The notes under the pieces are model-generated. The model had not been told where the DNA came from and made no database searches. It saw nothing but the letters and a program-made list of their open reading frames with translations. From Deltaproteobacteria bacterium (lineage in GTDB: Bacteria; Myxococcota_A; Polyangia; DRWM01; JAAZOP01), in NCBI GenBank assembly GCA_016218815.1, contig JACRCX010000041.1, forward strand, positions 1 to 32,129: 32,129 bases of DNA, in the 5' to 3' direction. Shown piece after piece: positions 15,958 through 23,267 of this stretch; position 1 is the stretch's first letter; every line of letters begins with the position of its first letter. A program made the translations under genes and the position numbers.

Positions 15958-17106
15958 ATGCGCAGAGCGAGGGCGGTTGCGGCGGTGTTGGTGGTGGTGG
16001 CCGGCGCGGCGGCGGGGTGTTCGCCGTCGGACGACGAGGGGAGCACCGGAGACGGCAGGGTGCGCGACGACGGAAGCGGCGGGGCGGATGCGGACGCCGA
16101 TGCCGAGCCCGAGGTCGGCGCGGACGCGGACGCCGACCCCGATGTCGACCGCGAGATCCCGGACTACGAGCTGGACACCACGTGCGGCGCCGAGGATCTG
16201 CCGCTCGAATACGCCGTCTCGTCGGACGTGCTGATCGTGCTGGACCGCAGCGGCAGCATGATGCTGACGCTCAATCCGCTCAAGAACGCCGTGCGCACCA
16301 TTGTCGATGCCGCCGACGACCGCATCTGGTTCGGCCTGATGCCCTTCCCCAGCTCGGTGCCCCCGAACACGTGTTCGTTGTACGCGCCGGCGACCGAGTG
16401 CGCGGCACCCGACCATCCGCAGGTCGAGCCGGGACCGCTCCGCTACCCCGACATCGACGCCGCGCTCGGCGCCGCCCTGGGCATCTGCGGCAGCACGCCG
16501 ACCTCGGCCACGATGCGCAACGTCACGAGCTGGCTGGGCTCCCACTCGACGGGCCACACCCAGTACGCCCTGCTCGTGACGGACGGCGTCCCGAACTGCA
16601 ACTCATCTCTCGACGGGGACACCTGCACCTGCCTGGACACCGAAACGGGTTGTTCGGGCCACCCCGAGGCCTGCCTGGACGACGCCGCGACCTATGCGGC
16701 GATCGACGGGCTCCTGGCCGACGGCGTGCTGACCTACGTCATGGCCCTCGGCCGCTGGGCGGGCTCGGACCGCGACGTGCTGAACGACATGGCCGTGCAC
16801 GGCGGCACGGAGCACTTCTACGCCGCGGAGGACACCGGCGCGATCCTCGGCACGTTCGAGGAGATCATGGGCACGATCGTCGTGTCCTGCATCTTCGACC
16901 TGCATCCCGGCGACACCGTCGATCCCACGCAGGTGAACCTGTTCGTCGGCGACGACGTCGTGCCGCGCGACACGGCGCACGGCAACGGCTGGGATTACCT
17001 CGACGAGGACACGGTGGAGTTCTACGGACCTGCGTGCGAGGGCATCCTGAGCGGAGACGTCACGGCGGTGCGCGCCGCCTACGGGTGTCCGACCGTTCTG
17101 CTGTAG
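15958..17106 (+). CDS. VWA-domain lipoprotein
   Basis: A 382-residue exported lipoprotein. Seen: MRRARAVAAVLVVVAGAAAGC with lipobox Cys21, an Asp/Ala/Glu-rich linker to about residue 70 (repeated DADAD), then a von Willebrand factor A domain with the metal-ion-dependent adhesion site DRSGS (residues 96-100), a threonine-bearing STPTSATM loop near 180 and VTDG (207-210). VWA domains bind ligands through a divalent metal. Many cysteines (for example CTCLDTETGC and CSGHPEAC near residues 222-238) suggest disulfides outside the cytoplasm. The last 75 residues form a beta-rich tail. The start is fixed by GGAGG seven bases before the ATG. The gene is on the same strand as the DUF4139 operon but has its own promoter candidate. 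Ligand unknown; such metal-binding lipoproteins with acidic linkers are typical of Myxococcota surfaces. Confidence 0.9.
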   Translation: MRRARAVAAVLVVVAGAAAGCSPSDDEGSTGDGRVRDDGSGGADADADAEPEVGADADADPDVDREIPDYELDTTCGAEDLPLEYAVSSDVLIVLDRSGSMMLTLNPLKNAVRTIVDAADDRIWFGLMPFPSSVPPNTCSLYAPATECAAPDHPQVEPGPLRYPDIDAALGAALGICGSTPTSATMRNVTSWLGSHSTGHTQYALLVTDGVPNCNSSLDGDTCTCLDTETGCSGHPEACLDDAATYAAIDGLLADGVLTYVMALGRWAGSDRDVLNDMAVHGGTEHFYAAEDTGAILGTFEEIMGTIVVSCIFDLHPGDTVDPTQVNLFVGDDVVPRDTAHGNGWDYLDEDTVEFYGPACEGILSGDVTAVRAAYGCPTVLL

Positions 17107-17185
17107 AGGTGCGTTGGTACGTTGGAGCGGTGGAGCGTCGGGACGAGCCCGGCCGAGAACTGAGAACTGACGACTGAGAACCTGG
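17107..17185. repeat. Text-like intergenic repeat
   Basis: The gap between the convergent VWA and protease genes carries GAGAACTGAGAACTGACGAC and CGTTGGTACGTTGGAGCGG, low-complexity stretches made of near-duplicates of short words. Similar strings are found between genes in many environmental bacterial genomes (general recollection, not a search). No gene was seen here. Confidence 0.5.
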
Positions 17186-17209
17186 AGCAGACGACCGCCG
17201 TCCGGTGGC

Positions 17210-19039
17210 TCAGGGCGGCGTCGCCGGCGGCGCATCCTGCGGATCGCAGGCCGCTCCCCGCCCGTCGCCGTCGAGGTCGACCATGTCGCGCGGGGCGCGC
17301 GTGGCGCGGCGGCGGCAGGTGTCGCACAGGTCGTGGATCCCGTCGCCGTCGCGGTCGCCGCGGTCGGTGGGGATGCGCTCGAGGTACTCGGCAAAGGACT
17401 CCTGCGGCGTGTAGGGGCAACCGTCGCAGACCCAGCCCCAGGGGTCGGGGTCTTCCGGGAATCCCTCGGGCGGGGCGGTCCGCCGGGCCGTCTGGGCGAC
17501 CGCCAGGCCCGGGCAACTGTCGCACCCGGAGCGCAGGCCGTCCGCCGGGTCCCATTCCGTGTCGCCCAGCTCCTCGCGCTCGTCCGGCCAGGCGTCGCCG
17601 TCCGTGAAGACGGGGTCGAGGAGCCGTCCCTCGCCGGTGATGCGCGGGTCGGCGCCGGCGGCCTCGCGGTCGATCAGCCTGGGGTTGGCGGAGAAGAGGC
17701 AGACGTCGTACCCGTTGCGGATGCCGTCGCCGTCGGAGTCGTCGTGCAGCCAGCGGTACAGCTCGCGGTGCTCCGCGCGGGAGCAGGTCGGCGTCGCGAA
17801 GGTCTCCACCGCCGGTCCCTCGGGATGCGCCGGGTCGTCGCCCAGCAGCAGCACGCTCATCTCTCCGAGCCCGTGGCCGCACGCGCCGCGCAGGACGCGG
17901 TGGTGCGAGCCGCCCGAGTCGCGGACGAGCAGCGTCTCGCCGCCGTCCTCGTACCCCACCAGGAGAATGACGTGCCCGGCGCAGGTCGCGTCGCCGAAGG
18001 CGCACGTGGTCTCGTCGCACCGCAGCCGGCCGGCACGGTCGGGGTCCGGGATCAGGCTTCCGCCGACGACGTCGACGACCACGTAGCCCGCGGCCAGGTA
18101 GTCCACGACGTCGTCCGCGGCGACGGCCCGGTGGGCGGCGAGCGGCACGCGGAAGAAGACCGGGGTTCCCGCGCCCGCACGTTCGGCTACGCGAGCGATC
18201 TCGCAGCCGCCGTCCGCGAAGGGCGCGGGCGGTTCCAGCGGACCGTCGCCGTCCGGATCCCCCGCGCCCCACCGGTGCACCAGCGGGCACGTGCCGGGAA
18301 AGGGGTCGAGGTCGCTCGAGGCGAAGAGCCGGGCGTAGGCCGCGTCGAAGTCGTGCAACGCCTCGCGCTCGAACGGCAGGCGGTACGGGACGATGGACTC
18401 GAGCACCGTGCCGATGCGGTCGAGGAACTGCCAGTAGCCCCAGCCGGTTCGGGCGACCTTGAGGTCGTACGGCCGGTCGGGGTCGAAGCTCGACAGCCGG
18501 TTGGCGCCGTCCTCGTCCTGGAACGGCCAGACGGCGGCGCCGCCCCAGGCGTAGCCGAGGCCGGAGCAGGAAAGAACGAGCTGCTCCGATAGATCGAGAT
18601 AGGAACGGCCACGGTCGTCGGTCTCGAGCAACGCGCGACCGGCCCCCGATAGGTCGTCGTCCTCGGGACGAATCGGGCAGCCGGGAGGCGGGTCGGGCAG
18701 CGCGTCGCAGTTGTCGAGGAGGAACTGCACCTCGATCGCGGCGACGTCGGCGAAGAGCGCGCACGTCCCTGTCGCGTTCTGGTAGACGGGGTCGCGGGTG
18801 TACGCCTCCCAGCTCACCGCATCCGGCCGAGCCGACTGCTTCGCGCCGGAGCCGTCCCCGTGGCGAATCGGCGGCGCCGGGCGAAGCTCTTGGACGGCCT
18901 GCGACCACGCCTCCGCCGACGCGGCATCACCGGAGGGCAGGGCGGCGGAGGTCGTCGCCCGCGCGGCCGCCGGTGCCGCCCGCTCCGCCGGGTGTCCGGC
19001 GAACATGACCAGGAGCAAGAGCAGGAAGGCGTTGAGCAT
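17210..19039 (-). CDS. Secreted papain-like (C1A) cysteine peptidase with thrombospondin type 3 repeats
   Basis: A 609-residue exported protein with a short signal peptide (MLNAFLLLLLVMFAG). The middle resembles the papain family: Gln87 six residues before the nucleophile Cys93 (QNATGTCALF), LSEQLVLSCS (about 150-159, the family LSEQxLxDC motif) and GHVILLVGY with the catalytic His356. The residue that is normally the catalytic Asn (NSWG) is here Asp374 in RDSGG, and the following Trp is Gly, so activity may be altered. The C-terminal third has calcium-binding thrombospondin type 3-like repeats: DSDGDGIRNGYDVC, DGDAWPDEREELG, DRDGDGIHDLCDTC and DLDGDGRGAACD. The architecture fits a cell-surface or secreted protease. 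The ATG has only a weak ribosome-binding site. It is convergent with the VWA gene and 78 bp downstream of the transketolase stop on the same strand. Confidence 0.82.
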   Translation of the reverse strand: MLNAFLLLLLVMFAGHPAERAAPAAARATTSAALPSGDAASAEAWSQAVQELRPAPPIRHGDGSGAKQSARPDAVSWEAYTRDPVYQNATGTCALFADVAAIEVQFLLDNCDALPDPPPGCPIRPEDDDLSGAGRALLETDDRGRSYLDLSEQLVLSCSGLGYAWGGAAVWPFQDEDGANRLSSFDPDRPYDLKVARTGWGYWQFLDRIGTVLESIVPYRLPFEREALHDFDAAYARLFASSDLDPFPGTCPLVHRWGAGDPDGDGPLEPPAPFADGGCEIARVAERAGAGTPVFFRVPLAAHRAVAADDVVDYLAAGYVVVDVVGGSLIPDPDRAGRLRCDETTCAFGDATCAGHVILLVGYEDGGETLLVRDSGGSHHRVLRGACGHGLGEMSVLLLGDDPAHPEGPAVETFATPTCSRAEHRELYRWLHDDSDGDGIRNGYDVCLFSANPRLIDREAAGADPRITGEGRLLDPVFTDGDAWPDEREELGDTEWDPADGLRSGCDSCPGLAVAQTARRTAPPEGFPEDPDPWGWVCDGCPYTPQESFAEYLERIPTDRGDRDGDGIHDLCDTCRRRATRAPRDMVDLDGDGRGAACDPQDAPPATPP

Positions 19040-19076
19040 CTTCTCGTCCGCCGTCGAGTCGGTCCGGCGCGCCCCC

Positions 19077-19105
19077 CTCTGCGTCTCCGCGTCTCTGCGC
19101 GAGAC
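19077..19105. repeat. CTCTGCGTCTCCGCG text-like repeat
   Basis: CTCTGCGTCTCCGCGTCTCT and following bases lie in the gap between the protease and transketolase genes. The same words occur as reverse complement near 5944-5981. Function unknown. Confidence 0.45.
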
Positions 19106-19117
19106 AGCCCCCTTCCT

Positions 19118-21448
19118 CTAGCCCGCGGCGTGCAATCGCGCCAGTCGCGCCTCACGCGCGTCGGCGAAGCGGATGATGCCCTCGAGGATCTGCTCCGGGA
19201 GCAGGCCGGCTTCCTCGAGGACCTCTTCCAGCGTGCCGCCGGTGCGCCAGCGATCGTCCTGGTCGGCGCCGAGCGAGTAGTCCTCGGACACCCGGCTCGC
19301 CAGCCACGCGTGCGCGGTAGCGCGAGCCCCGCTGGTCACGACCATCGAGTCCAGGAGGTGCGGCCAGGGCAGGACGGATTCGCGATAGGCTTCCGGCTGG
19401 CGATCGAAGAGGTAGCGGCTCGGGATCGCCACCAGCCGGACATTCGGCAACTCGCCCGCGTGCTTCCGCAGGATTTCCAACGCTCCGCCCACGGGCGTGG
19501 CGCCCCGGAACAGGACCGTTCCGCGCAGGGGTCGGGCCGGATCCGCCTCGCGCAGGACGTACGCGCCCCTCGCCGCCTCGAGGTACGAAGGGACGCCCAG
19601 CGCTTCGCGGTCGGGCACGAGCGTGTTGGGGCGGGTGAGGGTGACCGCGAGCAGCGGGGCGGGGGCGCCCAGTGCCGCGCCGAGCAGGACCATCGCCTCA
19701 TTGACGTCGAACGGGTGCAGATCGATGACCTGCCCGCGTGGGAACAGCTCGGTCACGTAGGGCGAGAAGATGCCGAAGTGGGTGCGGGAGTCCTCGGCGG
19801 TTTCGGGGCCGGAGTGTCCGGCGACCCAGATCACCTTGCCCAGGCGCAAGGGGCAGTCCTGGGCGGTCTGCGAGAACAGGCGGAGCGGTCCGTACTTGAG
19901 GTAGGAGAACGAGCCGTACGTCGCGCAGGCGCCGCAGAAGCCCCGGAACGCGCGTTCGGGGTCGCCGGCGAGGTTCACGGTCGCCGCCCCCGCCATCATC
20001 GCGGCGTTCGTGAACTCGGTGATGGCTTGCGGAAGGAGGACGCCGTCCGGGTTCTTCGTGCGTTCGTAGTCGCCGAAGCCGGGGAAGGATTCCCAGCCCT
20101 TGGCGACGCCGGCGATGGCGGTCGATTCGGCCAGATCCGCGGCGCAGGCGAGCAGCAGCGGGCGGCCGGAGATCTCGTGCGCGACCGCGTTGACGTAGGC
20201 GCCCCACCGCCCGAGCCCCTGGCGGTTCGCGACCGATGCGCCGGGCGGATGGAACAGCGCGGCGGGGTACCGTCCCGGATCGGTGATCCGCGGCTCGGTC
20301 AGCGGATCGCAGGACGACTCGAGTCGCAGGCCGGGAATCCGGTCCGGAACCGCGTCGGCCGCCGCCAGCAGGCGTTCGGCGAGAAAGGTCGCCGCCTGCT
20401 CGTCCGAGAGCAGCACGTCCCGGACGATGGCGAGGTTGGCAAGCGCCTGGGAGCGGCGCACGGCCGCGTCGGCCGGTTCCGCCTCGTCCTGGCCTTCGAA
20501 ACGCACGCCGTACTTCTCGGCGAAGGGATGCTTGGTCGCCCAGAACTCGGGCGAGCGACGCTTGTGGGGGCTGCCGTGGCTCTTCGCGTCGAACTTGCCA
20601 TAGCCGCGGCCCTTGCGCGTGCGGAAGACGAGGGCCAGGGGGCGGTCGCCGGCGTCGTCGGCATCCCGTGACAGCACCAACAACCCGCGCGCGAGCTCGA
20701 CCGGATCCTCGCCGCGCTCGACCAGGTGCACGCGCCATCCTCCCTGCTCGAGCCATGTCACCGGCGTTCCGGGGATGACGGACGAGAACGGCCGCTCATC
20801 GATGCCGAAGTCGTTCCAGTCCAGGAGGAGGACGAGGTTGCCCAGGCCCAGGCCCCAGGCGGCGTTGCGGGCCTCGGAGGCTCCGCCGGGCGTCAGGCCG
20901 CCTTCGCCTTCCACGGTCCACACGCGCACGCCGGCCGCGCGGGCGGCCCGCAGGGCGAAGGCCTGTCCGACGGCGTTGGGGAACCCGTGCCCTGACGGTC
21001 CGGTGTTGGCCTTGACGAACAGCGTCTTGCCCGCGAACTCGGCGTGCCCGGGCAGTCCGCCGCGGCGGCGGAAGCGCATGAGATCTTCCATGCGTACCGC
21101 GCGTTCGTCGAGGCGCGGGATCGCGGCACGTCGGTCGCCCGTGCGCCGCTCGTGCGCCGCGAGCAGCTCGGTCGCCAGCGCCAGCGAGGAGTAGAGCATC
21201 GGGGTCGCGTGTCCCGCGGCCAGGACGTAGCGGTCGTTCAGGGGCCGTTCCGGGCGTCGCAGATCGCAGCGGAGCGCGCCGGAGAACAGCAGGGCGACCT
21301 GCATCGGGTTCTTGGAGCGCGAGCCGCCGGGATGCCCGCTCTGGCGCTCGTCGAGCAGGATGTCGACCCACTGGTCGAGGCAATCGACGGCGCGCTCCAG
21401 ATGCGGCCGCGCCGCCTCCAGCTCCGCATCGTTGAGGTAGGGTCTCAT
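19118..21448 (-). CDS. Transketolase-like thiamine diphosphate enzyme
   Basis: A 776-residue protein with the three-domain layout of transketolases, which move two-carbon units between sugar phosphates in the cytoplasm. Seen: GHPGG (residues 38-42), AAGHATPMLYS (77-87), SGHGFPNAVGQAFA (152-165), the thiamine diphosphate motif, here GEG (181-183) rather than GDG, with Asn212 in LLLDWNDFGID, and ITEFTNAAMMAG in the pyrimidine domain, where the Glu matches the catalytic Glu. It is about 110 residues longer than ordinary transketolases and clearly belongs to a separate clade. The start is uncertain: ATG 21446-21448 gives MRPYLNDAELE; an ATG at 21458-21460 adds four residues; neither has a strong ribosome-binding site. 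It is divergent from the HAD phosphatase. Related enzymes (pyruvate dehydrogenase E1 type) cannot be fully excluded, though no lipoyl partner genes are present. Confidence 0.85.
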   Translation of the reverse strand: MRPYLNDAELEAARPHLERAVDCLDQWVDILLDERQSGHPGGSRSKNPMQVALLFSGALRCDLRRPERPLNDRYVLAAGHATPMLYSSLALATELLAAHERRTGDRRAAIPRLDERAVRMEDLMRFRRRGGLPGHAEFAGKTLFVKANTGPSGHGFPNAVGQAFALRAARAAGVRVWTVEGEGGLTPGGASEARNAAWGLGLGNLVLLLDWNDFGIDERPFSSVIPGTPVTWLEQGGWRVHLVERGEDPVELARGLLVLSRDADDAGDRPLALVFRTRKGRGYGKFDAKSHGSPHKRRSPEFWATKHPFAEKYGVRFEGQDEAEPADAAVRRSQALANLAIVRDVLLSDEQAATFLAERLLAAADAVPDRIPGLRLESSCDPLTEPRITDPGRYPAALFHPPGASVANRQGLGRWGAYVNAVAHEISGRPLLLACAADLAESTAIAGVAKGWESFPGFGDYERTKNPDGVLLPQAITEFTNAAMMAGAATVNLAGDPERAFRGFCGACATYGSFSYLKYGPLRLFSQTAQDCPLRLGKVIWVAGHSGPETAEDSRTHFGIFSPYVTELFPRGQVIDLHPFDVNEAMVLLGAALGAPAPLLAVTLTRPNTLVPDREALGVPSYLEAARGAYVLREADPARPLRGTVLFRGATPVGGALEILRKHAGELPNVRLVAIPSRYLFDRQPEAYRESVLPWPHLLDSMVVTSGARATAHAWLASRVSEDYSLGADQDDRWRTGGTLEEVLEEAGLLPEQILEGIIRFADAREARLARLHAAG

Positions 21449-21484
21449 CGCACGTGGCATCCTAGTACAGATTTTCCCGCACCA

Positions 21485-21508
21485 CCGGACCAACAACTCG
21501 ACCCGATC
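21485..21508 (-). repeat. 24 bp dispersed repeat, copy 2
   Basis: Perfect inverted match to 1043-1066. It lies in the 139 bp divergent gap between the transketolase and HAD genes, close to where the transketolase promoter should be. Confidence 0.7.
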
Positions 21509-21530
21509 GACCGGCCAACGACTCGTCCAA

Positions 21531-21560
21531 TTGACTTACGCCCTGCACCCTGCATCCAAT
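21531..21560 (+). promoter_or_regulatory. Possible promoter of the HAD gene
   Basis: TTGACT (21531-21536) and TCCAAT (21555-21560) are 18 bp apart and end 27 nt before the chosen ATG, which has GGAGG at 21573-21577. Confidence 0.35.
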
Positions 21561-21587
21561 CGGGGAGCCGTCGGAGGCGGCCGCAGC

Positions 21588-22310
21588 ATGCAGCTCCAGC
21601 AGTGGCTCAAGCCGTTCAACTCCCTTTTCCGCCGCGGGATTCTCGAGGCGATGGAACGACCGGCCACCCGCCGCGTGGCCTGTTTCGATGCGGACGGGAC
21701 GCTGTGGTTCGAGGACATGGGCGAGGCGTTCCTGCGCTGGCTCCTCGCCGGACCGCTGGAACGCCTGGCGGTCGAGGATCCCCGGGTCTACGAGCGCTAC
21801 GAGGAGCGGGTCCGCAAGAACCTGACGGAGGGGTACGGCTGGGCGGTGCAGGTGATGGCCGGCCTGCCCGAGAAGGACGTCAAGCGCTGGGCGAAGCAGC
21901 ACGCGGCGGCGTGGCCGAACTACCACCACGCGATGATGGGGTTGCTTCGCGGCCTGACGGAGTCGGGGTTCGAGGTCTGGCTCGTCTCCGCCTCCAACCA
22001 CTGGGTGATCTCGGCGGCGGCGGAGCGGATGGGCCTGGACCCCGCGCGCACGATCGCCATCCGCACGGAGGTGGCGAAAGGGGTTTTGACCGATCGGCTG
22101 GTGCTGCCGATTCCCAGCGAGGCGGGGAAGGTGGCGGCAATCGAGAAGATGATCGGGCAGCGGCCGGACATCGCCGTGGGCGACGGTCTGGGCGATCTGT
22201 CGATGCTCGAGCAATCCGTCCGGCCGCTGGTGATCGGGTCGCGCCACAAGCGGGAGGCGCCGCTGTTGCGCATCGGCAAGGAGCGCGGCTGGCCGTCGCA
22301 CGTGTTCTAG
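21588..22310 (+). CDS. HAD-superfamily phosphatase (SerB-like)
   Basis: A 240-residue haloacid dehalogenase-fold phosphohydrolase. All four motifs are visible: motif I DADGT (residues 34-38, Asp34 nucleophile and Asp36 acid/base), motif II VSASN (133-137), motif III Lys181 in GKVAAIEKM and motif IV GDGLGD (198-203). The helical cap between motifs I and II (about residues 45-120) is of the C1 type used by phosphoserine phosphatases and related enzymes that act on small phosphorylated metabolites. The substrate cannot be told; lying divergent from a transketolase, a sugar phosphate is possible, which is only inference. The start is the ATG with GGAGG ten bases upstream; the frame could begin at TTG 21531, but that would translate the promoter region. 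The next gene on the strand begins 123 nt later in a stretch with no other recognisable feature. Confidence 0.88.
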   Translation: MQLQQWLKPFNSLFRRGILEAMERPATRRVACFDADGTLWFEDMGEAFLRWLLAGPLERLAVEDPRVYERYEERVRKNLTEGYGWAVQVMAGLPEKDVKRWAKQHAAAWPNYHHAMMGLLRGLTESGFEVWLVSASNHWVISAAAERMGLDPARTIAIRTEVAKGVLTDRLVLPIPSEAGKVAAIEKMIGQRPDIAVGDGLGDLSMLEQSVRPLVIGSRHKREAPLLRIGKERGWPSHVF

Positions 22311-22433
22311 GCGAGGCTGCGCCTTGGACCGACGAGTCATGTGGGTCGGGGTTGTGCGGGCTGGTCCTTGTCCGCGATTCCGGCATGGGAGAGGTGGGGA
22401 GGCCGGCTGGAGAGGTGGCGAGGTGCGGTGGTA

Positions 22434-23252
22434 ATGATGCTCGTCGAGCTTCCCCGTCGCCCGTTCGGCCGCACCGGCCTTTCCGTGGCGCCGCTCGGCC
22501 TCGCCGGCTCGTACGGCATCGACGCGGACGCGACGGAGCGCGCGTTCCACGAGCTGTCGATCAACTACTTTTTCGTGACGCCGCGGATGAAGGGGCTGTT
22601 CGAGGGGGTGCGGCGGTTGATCAAGGCCGGGCATCGCGACGAGATCGTCCTCGCCACCGGTCCGTTCTTCCCGACCGGGAGGGCGCTGCGCGGGCAGTGG
22701 GACGATGTCGCGCGTGGCCTGGGCACCGACCGCATCGACGTGCTGCAGGTCTTCTGGGTGCGCTGGCGCTGGTACCTCACGGGCGGCACCATCGAGACGC
22801 TGCGTCGCTTCAAGGAAGAGGGGAAGATCCGCGCGTTCGGCATCTCGACGCACGAGCGGCGGATGGCCCCGGACTTCGCGAGCGAGTTTGGCCTGGACAT
22901 GTTGATGCTTCGCTACAACGCGGCGCACCGGGGCGCGGAGCAGGACGTCTTCGCGCGGCTTCCGGCCGAGCGGCCGGCGGTGGTGGCCTACACGGCGACG
23001 CGCTGGGGCCGGCTACTCCGCCCGGTCGGGGACAAGCCGGCGCTCACGGCGTCCGAGTGCTACCGCTTCCAGCTCTCGCACCCCGCGGTGGACGTCGTCC
23101 TGACGGGTCCCAAGACGTGGGACGAGTTGCGTGCGAACGCGGAAGGCGCGGCACTGGGCCCGCTCCCCGCGGAGCGGCTGGCGGAGGTCCGTGCCTTCGG
23201 CGACGCCGTCCATGCGTCGGCCACGAGTCGATTCGGCTTCGGGCGGAGGTAG
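22434..23252 (+). CDS. Aldo/keto reductase-fold protein lacking the catalytic tetrad
   Basis: A 272-residue protein with the aldo/keto reductase layout: PFGRTGLSVAPLGLAGSYG at the start, LGTDRIDVLQVF (96-107), TIETLRRFKEEGKIRAFGIST (119-139, family GxxRxxGxS), YNAAHRGAEQDV (161-172) and a C-terminal LTGPKTWDELRAN that matches the NADPH-binding loop. The four catalytic residues are not where the family has them: the Asp and Tyr of the usual NFFDTADxYG are replaced in INYFFVTPRMKG (43-54), the Lys of ATK by Gly76 in ATGP, and the His of YQIH by Phe107 in LQVF. It probably binds a nucleotide-like ligand without classical reduction. ATG 22434 or 22437 starts it, with only a weak ribosome-binding site. 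It is convergent with the M28 gene 15 bp away and may be co-transcribed with the HAD gene. Confidence 0.78.
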   Translation: MMLVELPRRPFGRTGLSVAPLGLAGSYGIDADATERAFHELSINYFFVTPRMKGLFEGVRRLIKAGHRDEIVLATGPFFPTGRALRGQWDDVARGLGTDRIDVLQVFWVRWRWYLTGGTIETLRRFKEEGKIRAFGISTHERRMAPDFASEFGLDMLMLRYNAAHRGAEQDVFARLPAERPAVVAYTATRWGRLLRPVGDKPALTASECYRFQLSHPAVDVVLTGPKTWDELRANAEGAALGPLPAERLAEVRAFGDAVHASATSRFGFGRR

Positions 23253-23267
23253 CGAGATCCGGCCCCG

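Noticed and set aside
12528..16557. Long minus-strand frames opposite the DUF4139 and VWA genes
   Set aside because: Mirror frames caused by strong third-position GC; no domains, and the plus-strand genes have signal peptides, ribosome-binding sites and family motifs.
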